DNA from: an uncultured Bacteroidales bacterium
GTDB taxonomy: Bacteria > Bacteroidota > Bacteroidia > Bacteroidales > ML635J-15
Reading direction: 5' to 3'
NCBI GenBank assembly: GCA_905233405.1
Contig: CAJOEG010000103.1
Coordinates: forward strand, 1-5,908
Length of the DNA: 5,908 nt
Shown: in pieces, positions 1 to 5,346 of the stretch
Layout: every line of letters begins with the position of its first letter
Numbering within the stretch: the first letter of the stretch is position 1
The notes under the pieces: generated by a model
What the model was told of the DNA's origin: nothing
The model's input: only the letters and a program-made list of their open reading frames with translations
Databases searched by the model: none
Made by a program: the position numbers and the translations under genes

Positions 1-242
1 CTTTGAATGTAAACCGTCGATTTTTCGGGGTCGATGCCGCTGGCAAGGTATTCCACCAGCACCTGACGCACATTGCGATGCATTTCCTCGGTGGCAGGGT
101 GAGTGGTAAGTGCGTGATAGTCGGCTATGAAGAAATAGCAGTTGTTGCCTTCCTGCATCCTTACAAAGTTCCTTACTGCTCCAAGGTAGTTGCCCAAATG
201 GAGATTTCCCGTTGACCTGATTCCACTTAATACTGTATCCAT
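1..242 (-). CDS. trpS: Tryptophanyl-tRNA synthetase, N-terminal part (cut by window edge)
   Basis: Cytoplasmic class I aminoacyl-tRNA synthetase that charges tRNA-Trp with tryptophan using ATP. Only the first 80 codons are in the window; the reading frame runs off the left edge. The protein opens MDTVLSGIRSTGNLHLGNYL, where GIRSTGNLHLGNYLGA (residues 7-22) is the TrpRS nucleotide-binding region and HLGN (15-18) is its version of the class I HIGH motif. It continues with CYFFIADYHALTT (35-47), the conserved Rossmann-fold strand and helix of TrpRS/TyrRS. The Gly-Asn-Leu-His and ADYHALT wording fits TrpRS better than TyrRS. The ATG at 242 is the only sensible start, since the HIGH region of bacterial TrpRS lies very near the N-terminus. 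It is the last gene seen of the minus-strand run, 19 bases after the stop of the 72-residue gene, so it is probably co-transcribed. The KMSKS motif would lie outside the window. Confidence 0.95.
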   Translation of the reverse strand, partial: MDTVLSGIRSTGNLHLGNYLGAVRNFVRMQEGNNCYFFIADYHALTTHPATEEMHRNVRQVLVEYLASGIDPEKSTVYIQ

Positions 243-261
243 AGTTGTAATTAGTTATTGT

Positions 262-480
262 TTATGATAAAGACCGATAATCTCGCCAATCCTTAACGTC
301 ATTCCACAAAGCAGAACGAACAGGAGCAGGAACGAGCCTTATGAGTTCGCTTATGCGGAATCTCCATTGTGTACTAATGGGAGATTTCGGATAGTCGTCT
401 TCACACAGCTCAACGTTCCGTATCGCTGGTTCAGTCAGACTTCCGAAATGACAGTCTCTTTTAGCATATATATCAGTCAT
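262..480 (-). CDS. Small hypothetical protein, 72 residues
   Basis: I do not recognise this protein. It is a 72-residue, soluble-looking, charged protein with no signal peptide or membrane segment. It has three tryptophans (residues 39, 59, 65), and the C-terminal half (SELIRLVPAPVRSALWNDVK, 44-63) reads like one or two amphipathic helices around a proline break. Two cysteines (10, 26) are not in a metal-binding arrangement. Support for a real gene is positional: the frame starts with ATG 15 bases after the protease stop and ends with TAA 19 bases before the trpS start, filling the space between two same-strand genes with no overlap. The ATG is preceded by an A/T-rich stretch without a Shine-Dalgarno sequence, which is normal for Bacteroidota. 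An overlapping open frame on the other strand begins inside it but is largely antisense to the protease. Function is unknown, and a chance open frame cannot be excluded. Confidence 0.55.
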   Translation of the reverse strand: MTDIYAKRDCHFGSLTEPAIRNVELCEDDYPKSPISTQWRFRISELIRLVPAPVRSALWNDVKDWRDYRSLS

Positions 481-495
481 AAATTATATCGTTGT

Positions 496-2175
496 TTATT
501 TCTTTGGCGAAAGAATCTCGTTGTACCTCTTTTCGTCCTTCAATATCTCAATCGCCGTCTTAACTTCCTCATCGTAGTTAATGCTGAACATTATGCTGCC
601 CTTCTCGTAGAAGTATCTTGGCATTATGTAACTTACAATCCATTTTACCACTTCATCCTTGTAACGTTCCAAGTCCCTGTCCTTGTCCTGTTTCAGTTTC
701 GAAAGCAAAGTTTCGATGTCCTTCGAGATGTTGTCGTAGTAATTTTCAGTCTTTGCGACTTCAATCAAATCATCTACGCTTTCTTCGGAGAACGACTTGT
801 ACTCAAACTTTTCGCGCACGAGGAAATCCTTGAAGTCCTTGTAGTCGGCATCGGTGAATACAAACTTTGCCGGGTCGTCGCCAATGGACTCGTGCTTGCT
901 ACGATACCATACCGAATACCTGAAGAACATATCCTTGAGCATCAACTGGGTTAACAATGTGTTACTTATGCTGTCGTCAACCACAACGTCGGGAGTAATG
1001 CCTCCGCCGTCGTAAACCTCACGCTTGTTTTTGGTGTAGAACTTCGAGATTAGCGAATCGGGAACGTGACCAACGCTTCCGTCTTCGTTGCGGTGCGAAT
1101 AGTCGAGAGCCTGAATGCATCGTCCACTCGGTGTGTAATACTTTGCCGTAGTGACCTTGAGCATTCCGTTGTAACTAAGGTTGCGGGTGGTCTGCACAAG
1201 ACCCTTGCCGAAAGTACGGTGACCTACAACAACTCCCCTGTCCAAATCCTGAATGCTTCCCGAAACGATCTCGGATGCCGAAGCCGACATTTCGTTCACA
1301 AGCACAACAATCTTTATATCCTTGTCCACTGGCTTTGCAGTAGTCTTGTATGACTTGTCCCATTCGGTAACCTTACCCTTGGTGCTTACGATTTCCTGTC
1401 CTGCATCGATGAAAAGGTTGCAAATCTTAACGGCTTCGATAAGCAGTCCGCCCGGATTGGAACGCAAATCCAACACCAGCGACTTTATGTTGTCGGACTT
1501 CTTCATACTTTCGAGGGCGTCCTGCACCTCCTTGGCGGCTGTGTTGGTGAAACTATTGAGGGCAATATAGCCAATTCCATCATCAATAATGCCATAATAC
1601 GGTACCGACGGCAACTTTATTTCTTCGCGAGTAACTTGAATTTCAATAGGTTCGTCGGCAAACATACGTTGCAACTTGAGTTTTACCTTGGTATTGGGTT
1701 CGCCACGCAGAAGTTCCGACACGCCATCGGACGGCTTGCCTTTCATCGAATGTCCGTCAACTTCGAGAATCTTGTCGCCGGCAATAATTCCAGACTTTGC
1801 GGCAGGAGAATTTTCGTATGGGTCGGTAATCATCACATAGTCGCCATCCTGACGGATAAGCGCGCCAATTCCACCATACTGACCTGTGGTTATGAGTTTT
1901 ATGTCCTCAATCTGGTTTTCGGGAATGTAAACCGTGTATGGATCAAGACCTTCGAGCATTTTGTCTATGGCAGTCTTGATGGTCTTTTCGGGGTCAAGTT
2001 CGTCAACATAATACAAGTAAAGTTCCCTGTACAGCGAGTGGAAAATGTCCAGATTCTTGACACTCTCGAAGTTGTAGTCGGGTTTGTCCTTTTCTTGTGC
2101 CCAAAGCGAAACAGACAAATGTAGCAGCAACATCGCTACAGCCAAAGTCCTGATTATATTTCTAATTCTTCTCAT
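496..2175 (-). CDS. Secreted S41 C-terminal processing protease with PDZ domain
   Basis: Carboxy-terminal processing peptidase (CtpA/Prc/Tsp type, MEROPS S41), a serine/lysine-dyad endoprotease that trims or degrades periplasmic or envelope proteins from their C-termini. Residues 1-26 form a signal peptide (basic MRRIRNIIR, then hydrophobic AVAMLLLHLSVSL, cleavage likely after LWA). A helical linker precedes a PDZ domain at about 95-170 (GQYGGIGA at 98-105; SGIIAGDKILEVDG at 128-141). The protease core spans about 195-400: LVLDLRSNPGG at 233-243, SASASEI at 297-303 with the likely nucleophile Ser299, and FGKGLVQ at 322-328 with the likely general base Lys324. The Ser-Lys spacing of 25 residues matches E. 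coli Tsp (Ser430/Lys455), so it should be active. Residues about 400-559 are a charged helical C-terminal extension not needed for the core fold. Its ATG lies inside the 3' end of rnpA (14-base overlap), pointing to translational coupling. Family assignment is firm; the substrate is unknown. Confidence 0.96.
   Translation of the reverse strand: MRRIRNIIRTLAVAMLLLHLSVSLWAQEKDKPDYNFESVKNLDIFHSLYRELYLYYVDELDPEKTIKTAIDKMLEGLDPYTVYIPENQIEDIKLITTGQYGGIGALIRQDGDYVMITDPYENSPAAKSGIIAGDKILEVDGHSMKGKPSDGVSELLRGEPNTKVKLKLQRMFADEPIEIQVTREEIKLPSVPYYGIIDDGIGYIALNSFTNTAAKEVQDALESMKKSDNIKSLVLDLRSNPGGLLIEAVKICNLFIDAGQEIVSTKGKVTEWDKSYKTTAKPVDKDIKIVVLVNEMSASASEIVSGSIQDLDRGVVVGHRTFGKGLVQTTRNLSYNGMLKVTTAKYYTPSGRCIQALDYSHRNEDGSVGHVPDSLISKFYTKNKREVYDGGGITPDVVVDDSISNTLLTQLMLKDMFFRYSVWYRSKHESIGDDPAKFVFTDADYKDFKDFLVREKFEYKSFSEESVDDLIEVAKTENYYDNISKDIETLLSKLKQDKDRDLERYKDEVVKWIVSYIMPRYFYEKGSIMFSINYDEEVKTAIEILKDEKRYNEILSPKK
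2162..2175 (-). other. 14-base overlap of rnpA 3' end and protease start
   Basis: The protease ATG (2175-2173) is read from within the rnpA codons for Val-Tyr-Glu-Lys-Asn, and the rnpA TAG ends at 2162, giving a 14-base overlap in a different frame. Ribosomes finishing rnpA could restart on the protease message. A Shine-Dalgarno sequence is not seen for either start. Confidence 0.9.
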
Positions 2176-2614
2176 AAACTTCAGAATAAATTTTCGTCAA
2201 AGATAGAACAATTATTCGTTCCACATCGGAATAATCTTGAATATTATTCGACTGGAACACAAACGCGATGTCAACGCAAATATTGTTCTCGGCAGCGGCC
2301 TTGCGCATTTCCGCAAGATTTTTCCTTATAGCCTCGCGCATACGGCGTTTCATAAGGTTTCTATCGACAGCGTGATGCAGGTATTTCTTTGGCGCGGAAA
2401 CAAAAATTCGCACCAAACCTTGGGAAGGTTCGGTGCGACGTGTTATATAGGTACATTTGATGTACTCGATGTTAGCCTTCCTGCCTTTGCGGAAAAGATT
2501 CTCGATGTCAATCTTATGCTTTAGCATCGAACTTCTCTTGAGAGTCTGACGAGAGAAATCGTTGCGGGTTTCCTCGTTGACGGCAACTGGAGAAGTATCA
2601 GAATCAACTGGCAT
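2162..2614 (-). CDS. rnpA: Ribonuclease P protein component
   Basis: Small basic protein subunit of RNase P. It binds the catalytic RNA and helps remove 5' leaders from precursor tRNAs in the cytoplasm. The family signature is clear: AVDRNLMKRRMREAIRKN at residues 82-99 matches the RNR motif (A-V-x-R-N-x-x-K-R-R-x-R-E). Before it are the usual first helix and strand (KHKIDIENLFRKGRK, 32-46; VRIFVSAPKK, 68-77), and after it the hydrophobic strand CVDIAFVFQ (113-121). At 150 residues it is somewhat longer than the usual 110-140, because about 18 polar, acidic residues (PVDSDTSPVAVNEET) precede the conserved start FSRQTLKRSSML. The ATG at 2614 was chosen because it keeps FSRQTL and sits 8 bases after the hemD stop; a start at Met30 (2527) would cut into the conserved helix. 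It lies with hemD and the protease, not with rpmH as in many other bacteria. Confidence 0.96.
   Translation of the reverse strand: MPVDSDTSPVAVNEETRNDFSRQTLKRSSMLKHKIDIENLFRKGRKANIEYIKCTYITRRTEPSQGLVRIFVSAPKKYLHHAVDRNLMKRRMREAIRKNLAEMRKAAAENNICVDIAFVFQSNNIQDYSDVERIIVLSLTKIYSEVYEKN
2198..2205 (-). promoter_or_regulatory. Candidate internal promoter for the S41 protease gene
   Basis: On the minus strand the sequence is TATCTTTG, a full match to the Bacteroidales -7 pattern TAnnTTTG, 22 bases ahead of the protease ATG at 2175. A weak -33-like TGTG lies about 16 bases upstream. It is embedded in the last codons of rnpA (Leu-Ser-Leu-Thr). It could give the protease, the small gene and trpS transcription independent of rnpA. 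Confidence 0.42.
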
Positions 2615-2622
2615 TTCGGCAA

Positions 2623-3375
2623 TTATTTTCCGTTGTGCGCCTTGATGAACTTTTCGAGAGCCGCCGGCATAGAAGGATTGTCTGATGTCGGAGCCTTGAT
2701 GTCGAGACGATAGCCAAGTTTTTCAACGGTTTCGGCAGTAGTAGGACCGAATGCACCGATGAAAACGTTTTCCTCCTCCTGATTGAAGTTTGGGAAGTTC
2801 TGTTTGAGCGACATTACACCTGCCGGGCTAAAGAACAATACTATGTCGTGACCAAGATTTTCCATATCCGACATATCTGAACTTACTGTACGGTAAAGCA
2901 CTGCAATGTCGTATGCAATATTGGCTTCATCCAACTTTTCGGGAATATCCTGCTTGTGGACATCGCTCAACGGAACAAGATACTTGTCCTCAGGGAACTT
3001 CTGGATTTGCTGCATAAGGTTAGCCAAAGTTCCGTTGCCATAGAAAATCTTGCGCTTGCGGTAAGTTACATACTTCTGAAGATAGAAAGCAATAGACTCC
3101 GATATGCAGAAATACTTACGGTTGTCGTTTGTAGGTACTCTCAGTTCGTCGCACATCCTAAAGTAGTGGTCAACGCCGTGACGGCTGTTGAAAATAACCG
3201 ACATATAATCGGCAAGGTTTATCTTCTGTGTGCGAAATTCCTTAGCCGGAACACCCTCGACCTTCACGAAAGGACGGAAATCAATCTTAACATTGAATTT
3301 TTTGGCAATATCGTAGTAGGGGGATTTGTCCGATTCGGGTTTCGGCTGCGATACAAGTACGCTCTTAATTTTCAT
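2623..3375 (-). CDS. hemD: Uroporphyrinogen-III synthase
   Basis: Cytoplasmic enzyme of tetrapyrrole synthesis. It cyclises hydroxymethylbilane to uroporphyrinogen III while inverting ring D, the branch point to heme, siroheme and cobalamin. At 250 residues it has the usual length. HemD sequences diverge strongly, but the two-lobed pattern is visible: KIKSVLVSQPKP at the N-terminus (2-13), DYMSVIFNSRHGVDHYF (56-72), where the family has its 'FTS..gV' segment, KIFYGNGTLANL (109-120), DIVLFFSPAGVMSLKQNF (177-194), matching the 'FtSpsgv' segment of the second lobe, and FIGAFGPTTAETVEKLGY (205-222), the 'aIGptTa' segment, then the typical PTSDNPSMPAALEKFI ending. The ATG at 3375 begins directly at the first beta strand. 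It lies 45 bases after the DUF4271 gene and 8 bases before rnpA. No other heme-pathway gene is in the window, so which tetrapyrrole it feeds cannot be said. Confidence 0.9.
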   Translation of the reverse strand: MKIKSVLVSQPKPESDKSPYYDIAKKFNVKIDFRPFVKVEGVPAKEFRTQKINLADYMSVIFNSRHGVDHYFRMCDELRVPTNDNRKYFCISESIAFYLQKYVTYRKRKIFYGNGTLANLMQQIQKFPEDKYLVPLSDVHKQDIPEKLDEANIAYDIAVLYRTVSSDMSDMENLGHDIVLFFSPAGVMSLKQNFPNFNQEEENVFIGAFGPTTAETVEKLGYRLDIKAPTSDNPSMPAALEKFIKAHNGK

Positions 3376-3420
3376 CGTATTTTTCTATAAATTAAACTTT
3401 TACAATCCACAACGTTGAAG

Positions 3421-4101
3421 TTAAAATGCCAACTTGACAATCACAAGTATGGGCAAAACTTCGAGGGCGCAAAAATACAAAATTGAGTGATGATTCAAAA
3501 ATTTATTTTTCACCAGATGGAAAAAAAATGTCACATACTGAAATCCTACAAGCAAAACAACCGCCGCAAAGGCTATCCATATCAGTATTTTTGCCGTTCC
3601 CGCCGAGACGAAAGGGCAGAAAGCAAACATAGGGACAAACACTAAAGACAATATTCTTTCGGTGTCAAGAATAAGGGTGTTGTAGTTTGCCGCATACTTC
3701 TCAATCCTGAACAAAAAGCCGAAAAACAAATTTGTAAGCCCCCTGCTAAAATTGAATGCTGAAAATATAAGCAAGATGTTAACCATTGACTTCCACTCAC
3801 TTCCATATTCAAGGCTTATAGTTGTAAGTCCAGAATAACATACTGTTGCGAACAGCATAGTGGATATTGACAGAAGCGAAATTATTGTGGTAAGCGCTTC
3901 GATTGACGAAACATCTGTCGGTTTTGTAATCTCCCTGCCAGAAAAGTTCTCGACGAACAACCTATATATAGTATGCTTGTAGAAATCGGGATATTTCAGA
4001 TGGGTAATTACATAAAGCACGACTATGACTACCGACATAATCAGAATGATAGAGGCATTCCAGTCCTTTACCCTGTCCAAAACAGGCATCAGCTCGTACA
4101 T
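3421..4101 (-). CDS. DUF4271 family multi-pass membrane protein
   Basis: Inner-membrane protein of unknown function, assigned from recall to the DUF4271 family found in Bacteroidota. It has 226 residues and about six hydrophobic segments: 17-34 (SIILIMSVVIVVLYVITH), 67-90, 105-132, 147-165, 168-192 and 204-223. The last carries the family-like ending YFCALEVLPILVIVKLAF (209-226). A short conserved-looking loop KHTIYRLFVENF (42-53) lies between the first two segments. There is no signal peptide and no catalytic motif I can name. The ATG at 4101 lies 3 bases after the TAG of the coiled-coil gene, so the two are surely co-transcribed and perhaps translationally coupled. Placement directly before hemD matches my memory of Bacteroidales gene order, but the functional link is unknown. 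The family call rests on the C-terminal motif, the topology and the neighbours. Confidence 0.8.
   Translation of the reverse strand: MYELMPVLDRVKDWNASIILIMSVVIVVLYVITHLKYPDFYKHTIYRLFVENFSGREITKPTDVSSIEALTTIISLLSISTMLFATVCYSGLTTISLEYGSEWKSMVNILLIFSAFNFSRGLTNLFFGFLFRIEKYAANYNTLILDTERILSLVFVPMFAFCPFVSAGTAKILIWIAFAAVVLLVGFQYVTFFFHLVKNKFLNHHSILYFCALEVLPILVIVKLAF
3470..3500 (-). promoter_or_regulatory. Candidate internal promoter for hemD and downstream genes
   Basis: On the minus strand a TTTTG at 3500-3496 is followed after 18 bases by TATTTTTG at 3477-3470, resembling the Bacteroidales -33 (TTTG) and -7 (TAnnTTTG) boxes. It lies in the last codons of the DUF4271 gene, about 95 bases ahead of the hemD ATG, and the hemD gap (45 bases) is the longest inside the run. 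The same bases encode the conserved C-terminal FLNHHSILYF segment, so the match may be chance. Confidence 0.35.
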
Positions 4102-4104
4102 AAG

Positions 4105-4989
4105 CTATTTTTCGATAAGGAATGAACTTTCGCCAATCTTGTTGCCGTCCATATAGAGGCTAACCTCGTACTTGCCGACAGTGAGTTGCTCGTTAACCTT
4201 GTGGTAAATAGAGACATCGAGAGCCTGATTGTCGTAGGTTATGTTTCGTGAGTCGGTGTAGGCAAGCTGAGTGTCGCCAGCGGTGAATGTTGCACCAGAC
4301 GAAATAAGGTATCCATCGGGACGTTTAATGCGCAGATATACGGTCTTCTGTCCGCTCGAAGCCAACTTGTTTGCCGAAAGCGTAAAGTTCACCTTCAACT
4401 TTTCAATCTTGTTAGACTTGTTTGTCTCCTTGTCGCGACCATTCAGGAAAACAATGCTTATATGCGAAGCATTCACTATACTTGCATCCTCGATTGTGGT
4501 CAGAAGTTCGGTGTTGCGGTCGACAAGCTCGTCATTTTCCGATTTGTACCTGTCGTTTTCCGTCCTAACCATCTCGTTTTCGGCAGTAAGCTGCTGGTTC
4601 AGAGTGTTTAGGCTATCAATCTGATACACATAATGCTTCATTATGCTACGCAGTGTACCGAGTTCCTCCTCATACTTTTTCTTCATACCTGCCGCCCAAT
4701 TCTTGGTCTTGTCGAGTTCCTCGATAAGTTTCACGATTTCCTGCTTGCGACCATTGATTTCGGCGTTTAGGCTATCGTTGGTGGTTTCCAGTCCGTTGTA
4801 CTGGTCCAAAAGGTTGGAGAACTCCGCCTTGATTTTGTCGCGCTCGTTGGTGGTTTCGGTATTCACCACAACTATCTGGTCCTTCTCCTTTGAAGTCTTA
4901 TACAAAAGGTAACCAAGCACAATTACTGCAACAAGCATTACCGACACCAAGCCGATAAGCACTTTGGTTGTTATGTCATTCTTTTCCAT
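4105..4989 (-). CDS. Membrane-anchored coiled-coil protein with C-terminal beta-rich domain
   Basis: I cannot name this 294-residue protein. A short cytoplasmic head (MEKNDITTK) is followed by one membrane span at about 10-30 (VLIGLVSVMLVAVIVLGYLL). Residues 33-165 form a long, highly charged, leucine-spaced coiled coil with many E, N, K and D residues. The C-terminal 125 residues are rich in beta strands: KLKVNFTLSANKL (198-210), KTVYLRIKRPDGYLISSG (215-232), VGKYEVSLYMDG (271-282), ending ESSFLIEK. The topology suggests a periplasmic rod ending in a small sandwich-like domain, which could span or link envelope layers; that is inference. The ATG at 4989 is preferred to an in-frame TTG at 4998 or GTG at 4992, which would only add MSV. 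It heads the seven-gene run and is 3 bases ahead of DUF4271, so the pair may act together. Confidence 0.82.
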   Translation of the reverse strand: MEKNDITTKVLIGLVSVMLVAVIVLGYLLYKTSKEKDQIVVVNTETTNERDKIKAEFSNLLDQYNGLETTNDSLNAEINGRKQEIVKLIEELDKTKNWAAGMKKKYEEELGTLRSIMKHYVYQIDSLNTLNQQLTAENEMVRTENDRYKSENDELVDRNTELLTTIEDASIVNASHISIVFLNGRDKETNKSNKIEKLKVNFTLSANKLASSGQKTVYLRIKRPDGYLISSGATFTAGDTQLAYTDSRNITYDNQALDVSIYHKVNEQLTVGKYEVSLYMDGNKIGESSFLIEK

Positions 4990-5009
4990 CACTGACAAAT
5001 TTTAGCGGA

Positions 5010-5017
5010 CAAAAATA
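5010..5017 (-). promoter_or_regulatory. Candidate -7 box for the coiled-coil/DUF4271/hemD run
   Basis: On the minus strand the sequence reads TATTTTTG, matching the Bacteroidales -7 pattern TAnnTTTG, 20 bases before the ATG at 4989. No TTTG is found about 18-20 bases upstream where a -33 box would be expected, so only half of the promoter pattern is present. The position, directly ahead of the first gene of a tight run and after a gene-free stretch, supports it. Confidence 0.4.
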
Positions 5018-5024
5018 AGTATTA

Positions 5025-5054
5025 TTTACGATTTGGGATTTACGAATTACGATT
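5025..5054. repeat. TTACGA-type 7/14-base repeats
   Basis: TACGA occurs at 5027-5031, 5041-5045 and 5048-5052, spaced 14 and 7 bases apart. The last two are adjacent 7-mers TTACGAA and TTACGAT (5040-5053). Such A/T-rich heptamer repeats look like non-coding slippage products. Confidence 0.6.
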
Positions 5055-5082
5055 GAAAACAAGAAACAATTAACAACACAAT

Positions 5083-5117
5083 TAACAATGGATAATTGAC
5101 AATGGATAATGAATAAT
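5083..5117. repeat. Tandem 14-base pair TRACAATGGATAAT
   Basis: TAACAATGGATAAT (5083-5096) is directly followed by TGACAATGGATAAT (5097-5110), which differs at one base, and then by a degenerate GAATAAT (5111-5117). Bases before it (acaattaacaacacaattaac) continue the same A/T-rich theme. Confidence 0.75.
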
Positions 5118-5122
5118 GGGGT

Positions 5123-5160
5123 TTATTGTAAGAACGCAAAATTTTGCGTTCCAACAATAA
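5123..5160. repeat. 38-base near-perfect palindrome
   Basis: The central 20 bases (5132-5151), GAACGCAAAATTTTGCGTTC, are perfectly self-complementary, and the flanks TTATTGT (5123-5129) and ACAATAA (5154-5160) extend the symmetry with only two mismatched pairs between. The arms meet with no spacer, so a hairpin would need to open the central A/T bases. There is no T-run beside it. It could be a dispersed palindromic element or a site for a dimeric DNA-binding protein. Confidence 0.85.
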
Positions 5161-5162
5161 CC

Positions 5163-5221
5163 ACATAAACTTAGAAACATAGAAACGGCGTTAGCCATAG
5201 AAACACCGCAGGCATTGAAAC
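5163..5221. repeat. Five AGAAAC-type 8-base units
   Basis: ACATAAAC (5163-5170), TTAGAAAC (5171-5178) and ATAGAAAC (5179-5186) are directly joined. ATAGAAAC recurs at 5197-5204 and ATTGAAAC at 5214-5221, separated by GGCGTTAGCC and ACCGCAGGC. The spacer GTTAGCC (5190-5196) is the reverse complement of GGCTAAC at 5253-5259. Confidence 0.65.
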
Positions 5222-5233
5222 GAGGCAGCAAAA

Positions 5234-5257
5234 AAGGGCTAGAAGGCTAAAAGGCTA
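5234..5257. repeat. Three GGCTA 8-base tandem units
   Basis: AAGGGCTA, GAAGGCTA and AAAGGCTA follow each other without gaps at 5234-5257, preceded by six A's (5230-5235). The block lies between the AGAAAC repeats and the 61-base hairpin. Confidence 0.75.
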
Positions 5258-5264
5258 ACAATTC

Positions 5265-5325
5265 CTGCCCCCTTAGAAAACGTTAAGGTCCTTAAGAACC
5301 TTAACGACCTTAACGTTGGGGGCAG
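5265..5325 (-). terminator. Large hairpin of 9-base repeats after the repeat-protein gene
   Basis: Outer arms CTGCCCCC (5265-5272) and GGGGGCAG (5318-5325) pair over 8 bases. A one-sided six-base bulge TTAGAA (5273-5278) follows, then a perfect 12-base stem AACGTTAAGGTC (5279-5290) with GACCTTAACGTT (5306-5317) and a 15-base loop. The inner part is made of 9-base units CCTTAA(GAA/CGA/CGT) at 5290-5316. It begins 21 bases after the stop of the repeat-protein gene, where a terminator would be expected. There is no T-run right after the stem on the minus strand; the nearest, six T's at 5235-5230, is about 30 bases further on, so it may instead be a dispersed repeat. Confidence 0.45.
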
Positions 5326-5346
5326 AGATAGTTGCCTAATAGCCAT

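Larger units (their letters stand above)
4990..5346. other. Gene-free stretch made of a mosaic of short repeats
   Basis: No plausible coding frame lies in these 357 bases between the repeat-protein stop and the start of the coiled-coil gene. From left to right it holds a promoter-like box (5010-5017), TTACGA-type 7/14-mers (5025-5054), a tandem 14-mer pair (5083-5110), a 38-base palindrome (5123-5160), AGAAAC-type 8-mers (5163-5221), GGCTA-type 8-mers (5234-5257) and a 61-base hairpin of 9-mers (5265-5325). Stop codons are frequent in all frames and base composition shifts from block to block. It is probably a mosaic of dispersed repeats that grew by slippage or insertion. Confidence 0.8.

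Noticed and set aside
367..954. Plus-strand open frame of 195 codons
   Set aside because: It is antisense mainly to the S41 protease, whose family motifs and signal peptide make the minus strand clearly the coding one; the translation resembles no protein I know.
1636..2124. Plus-strand open frame of 162 codons
   Set aside because: Antisense to the PDZ and N-terminal region of the protease; no recognisable domain.
2956..3390. Plus-strand open frame of 144 codons
   Set aside because: Antisense to hemD, with no domain and no reasonable start context.
4990..4998. Upstream TTG/GTG starts for the coiled-coil protein
   Set aside because: An ATG three codons downstream gives an ordinary short basic head before the membrane span; adding three residues through a rare start is unnecessary.
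5163..5221. GAAAC-ending repeats considered as CRISPR repeat remnants
   Set aside because: Units are only 8 bases, partly joined directly, and spacers are about 10 bases; no cas gene is present.
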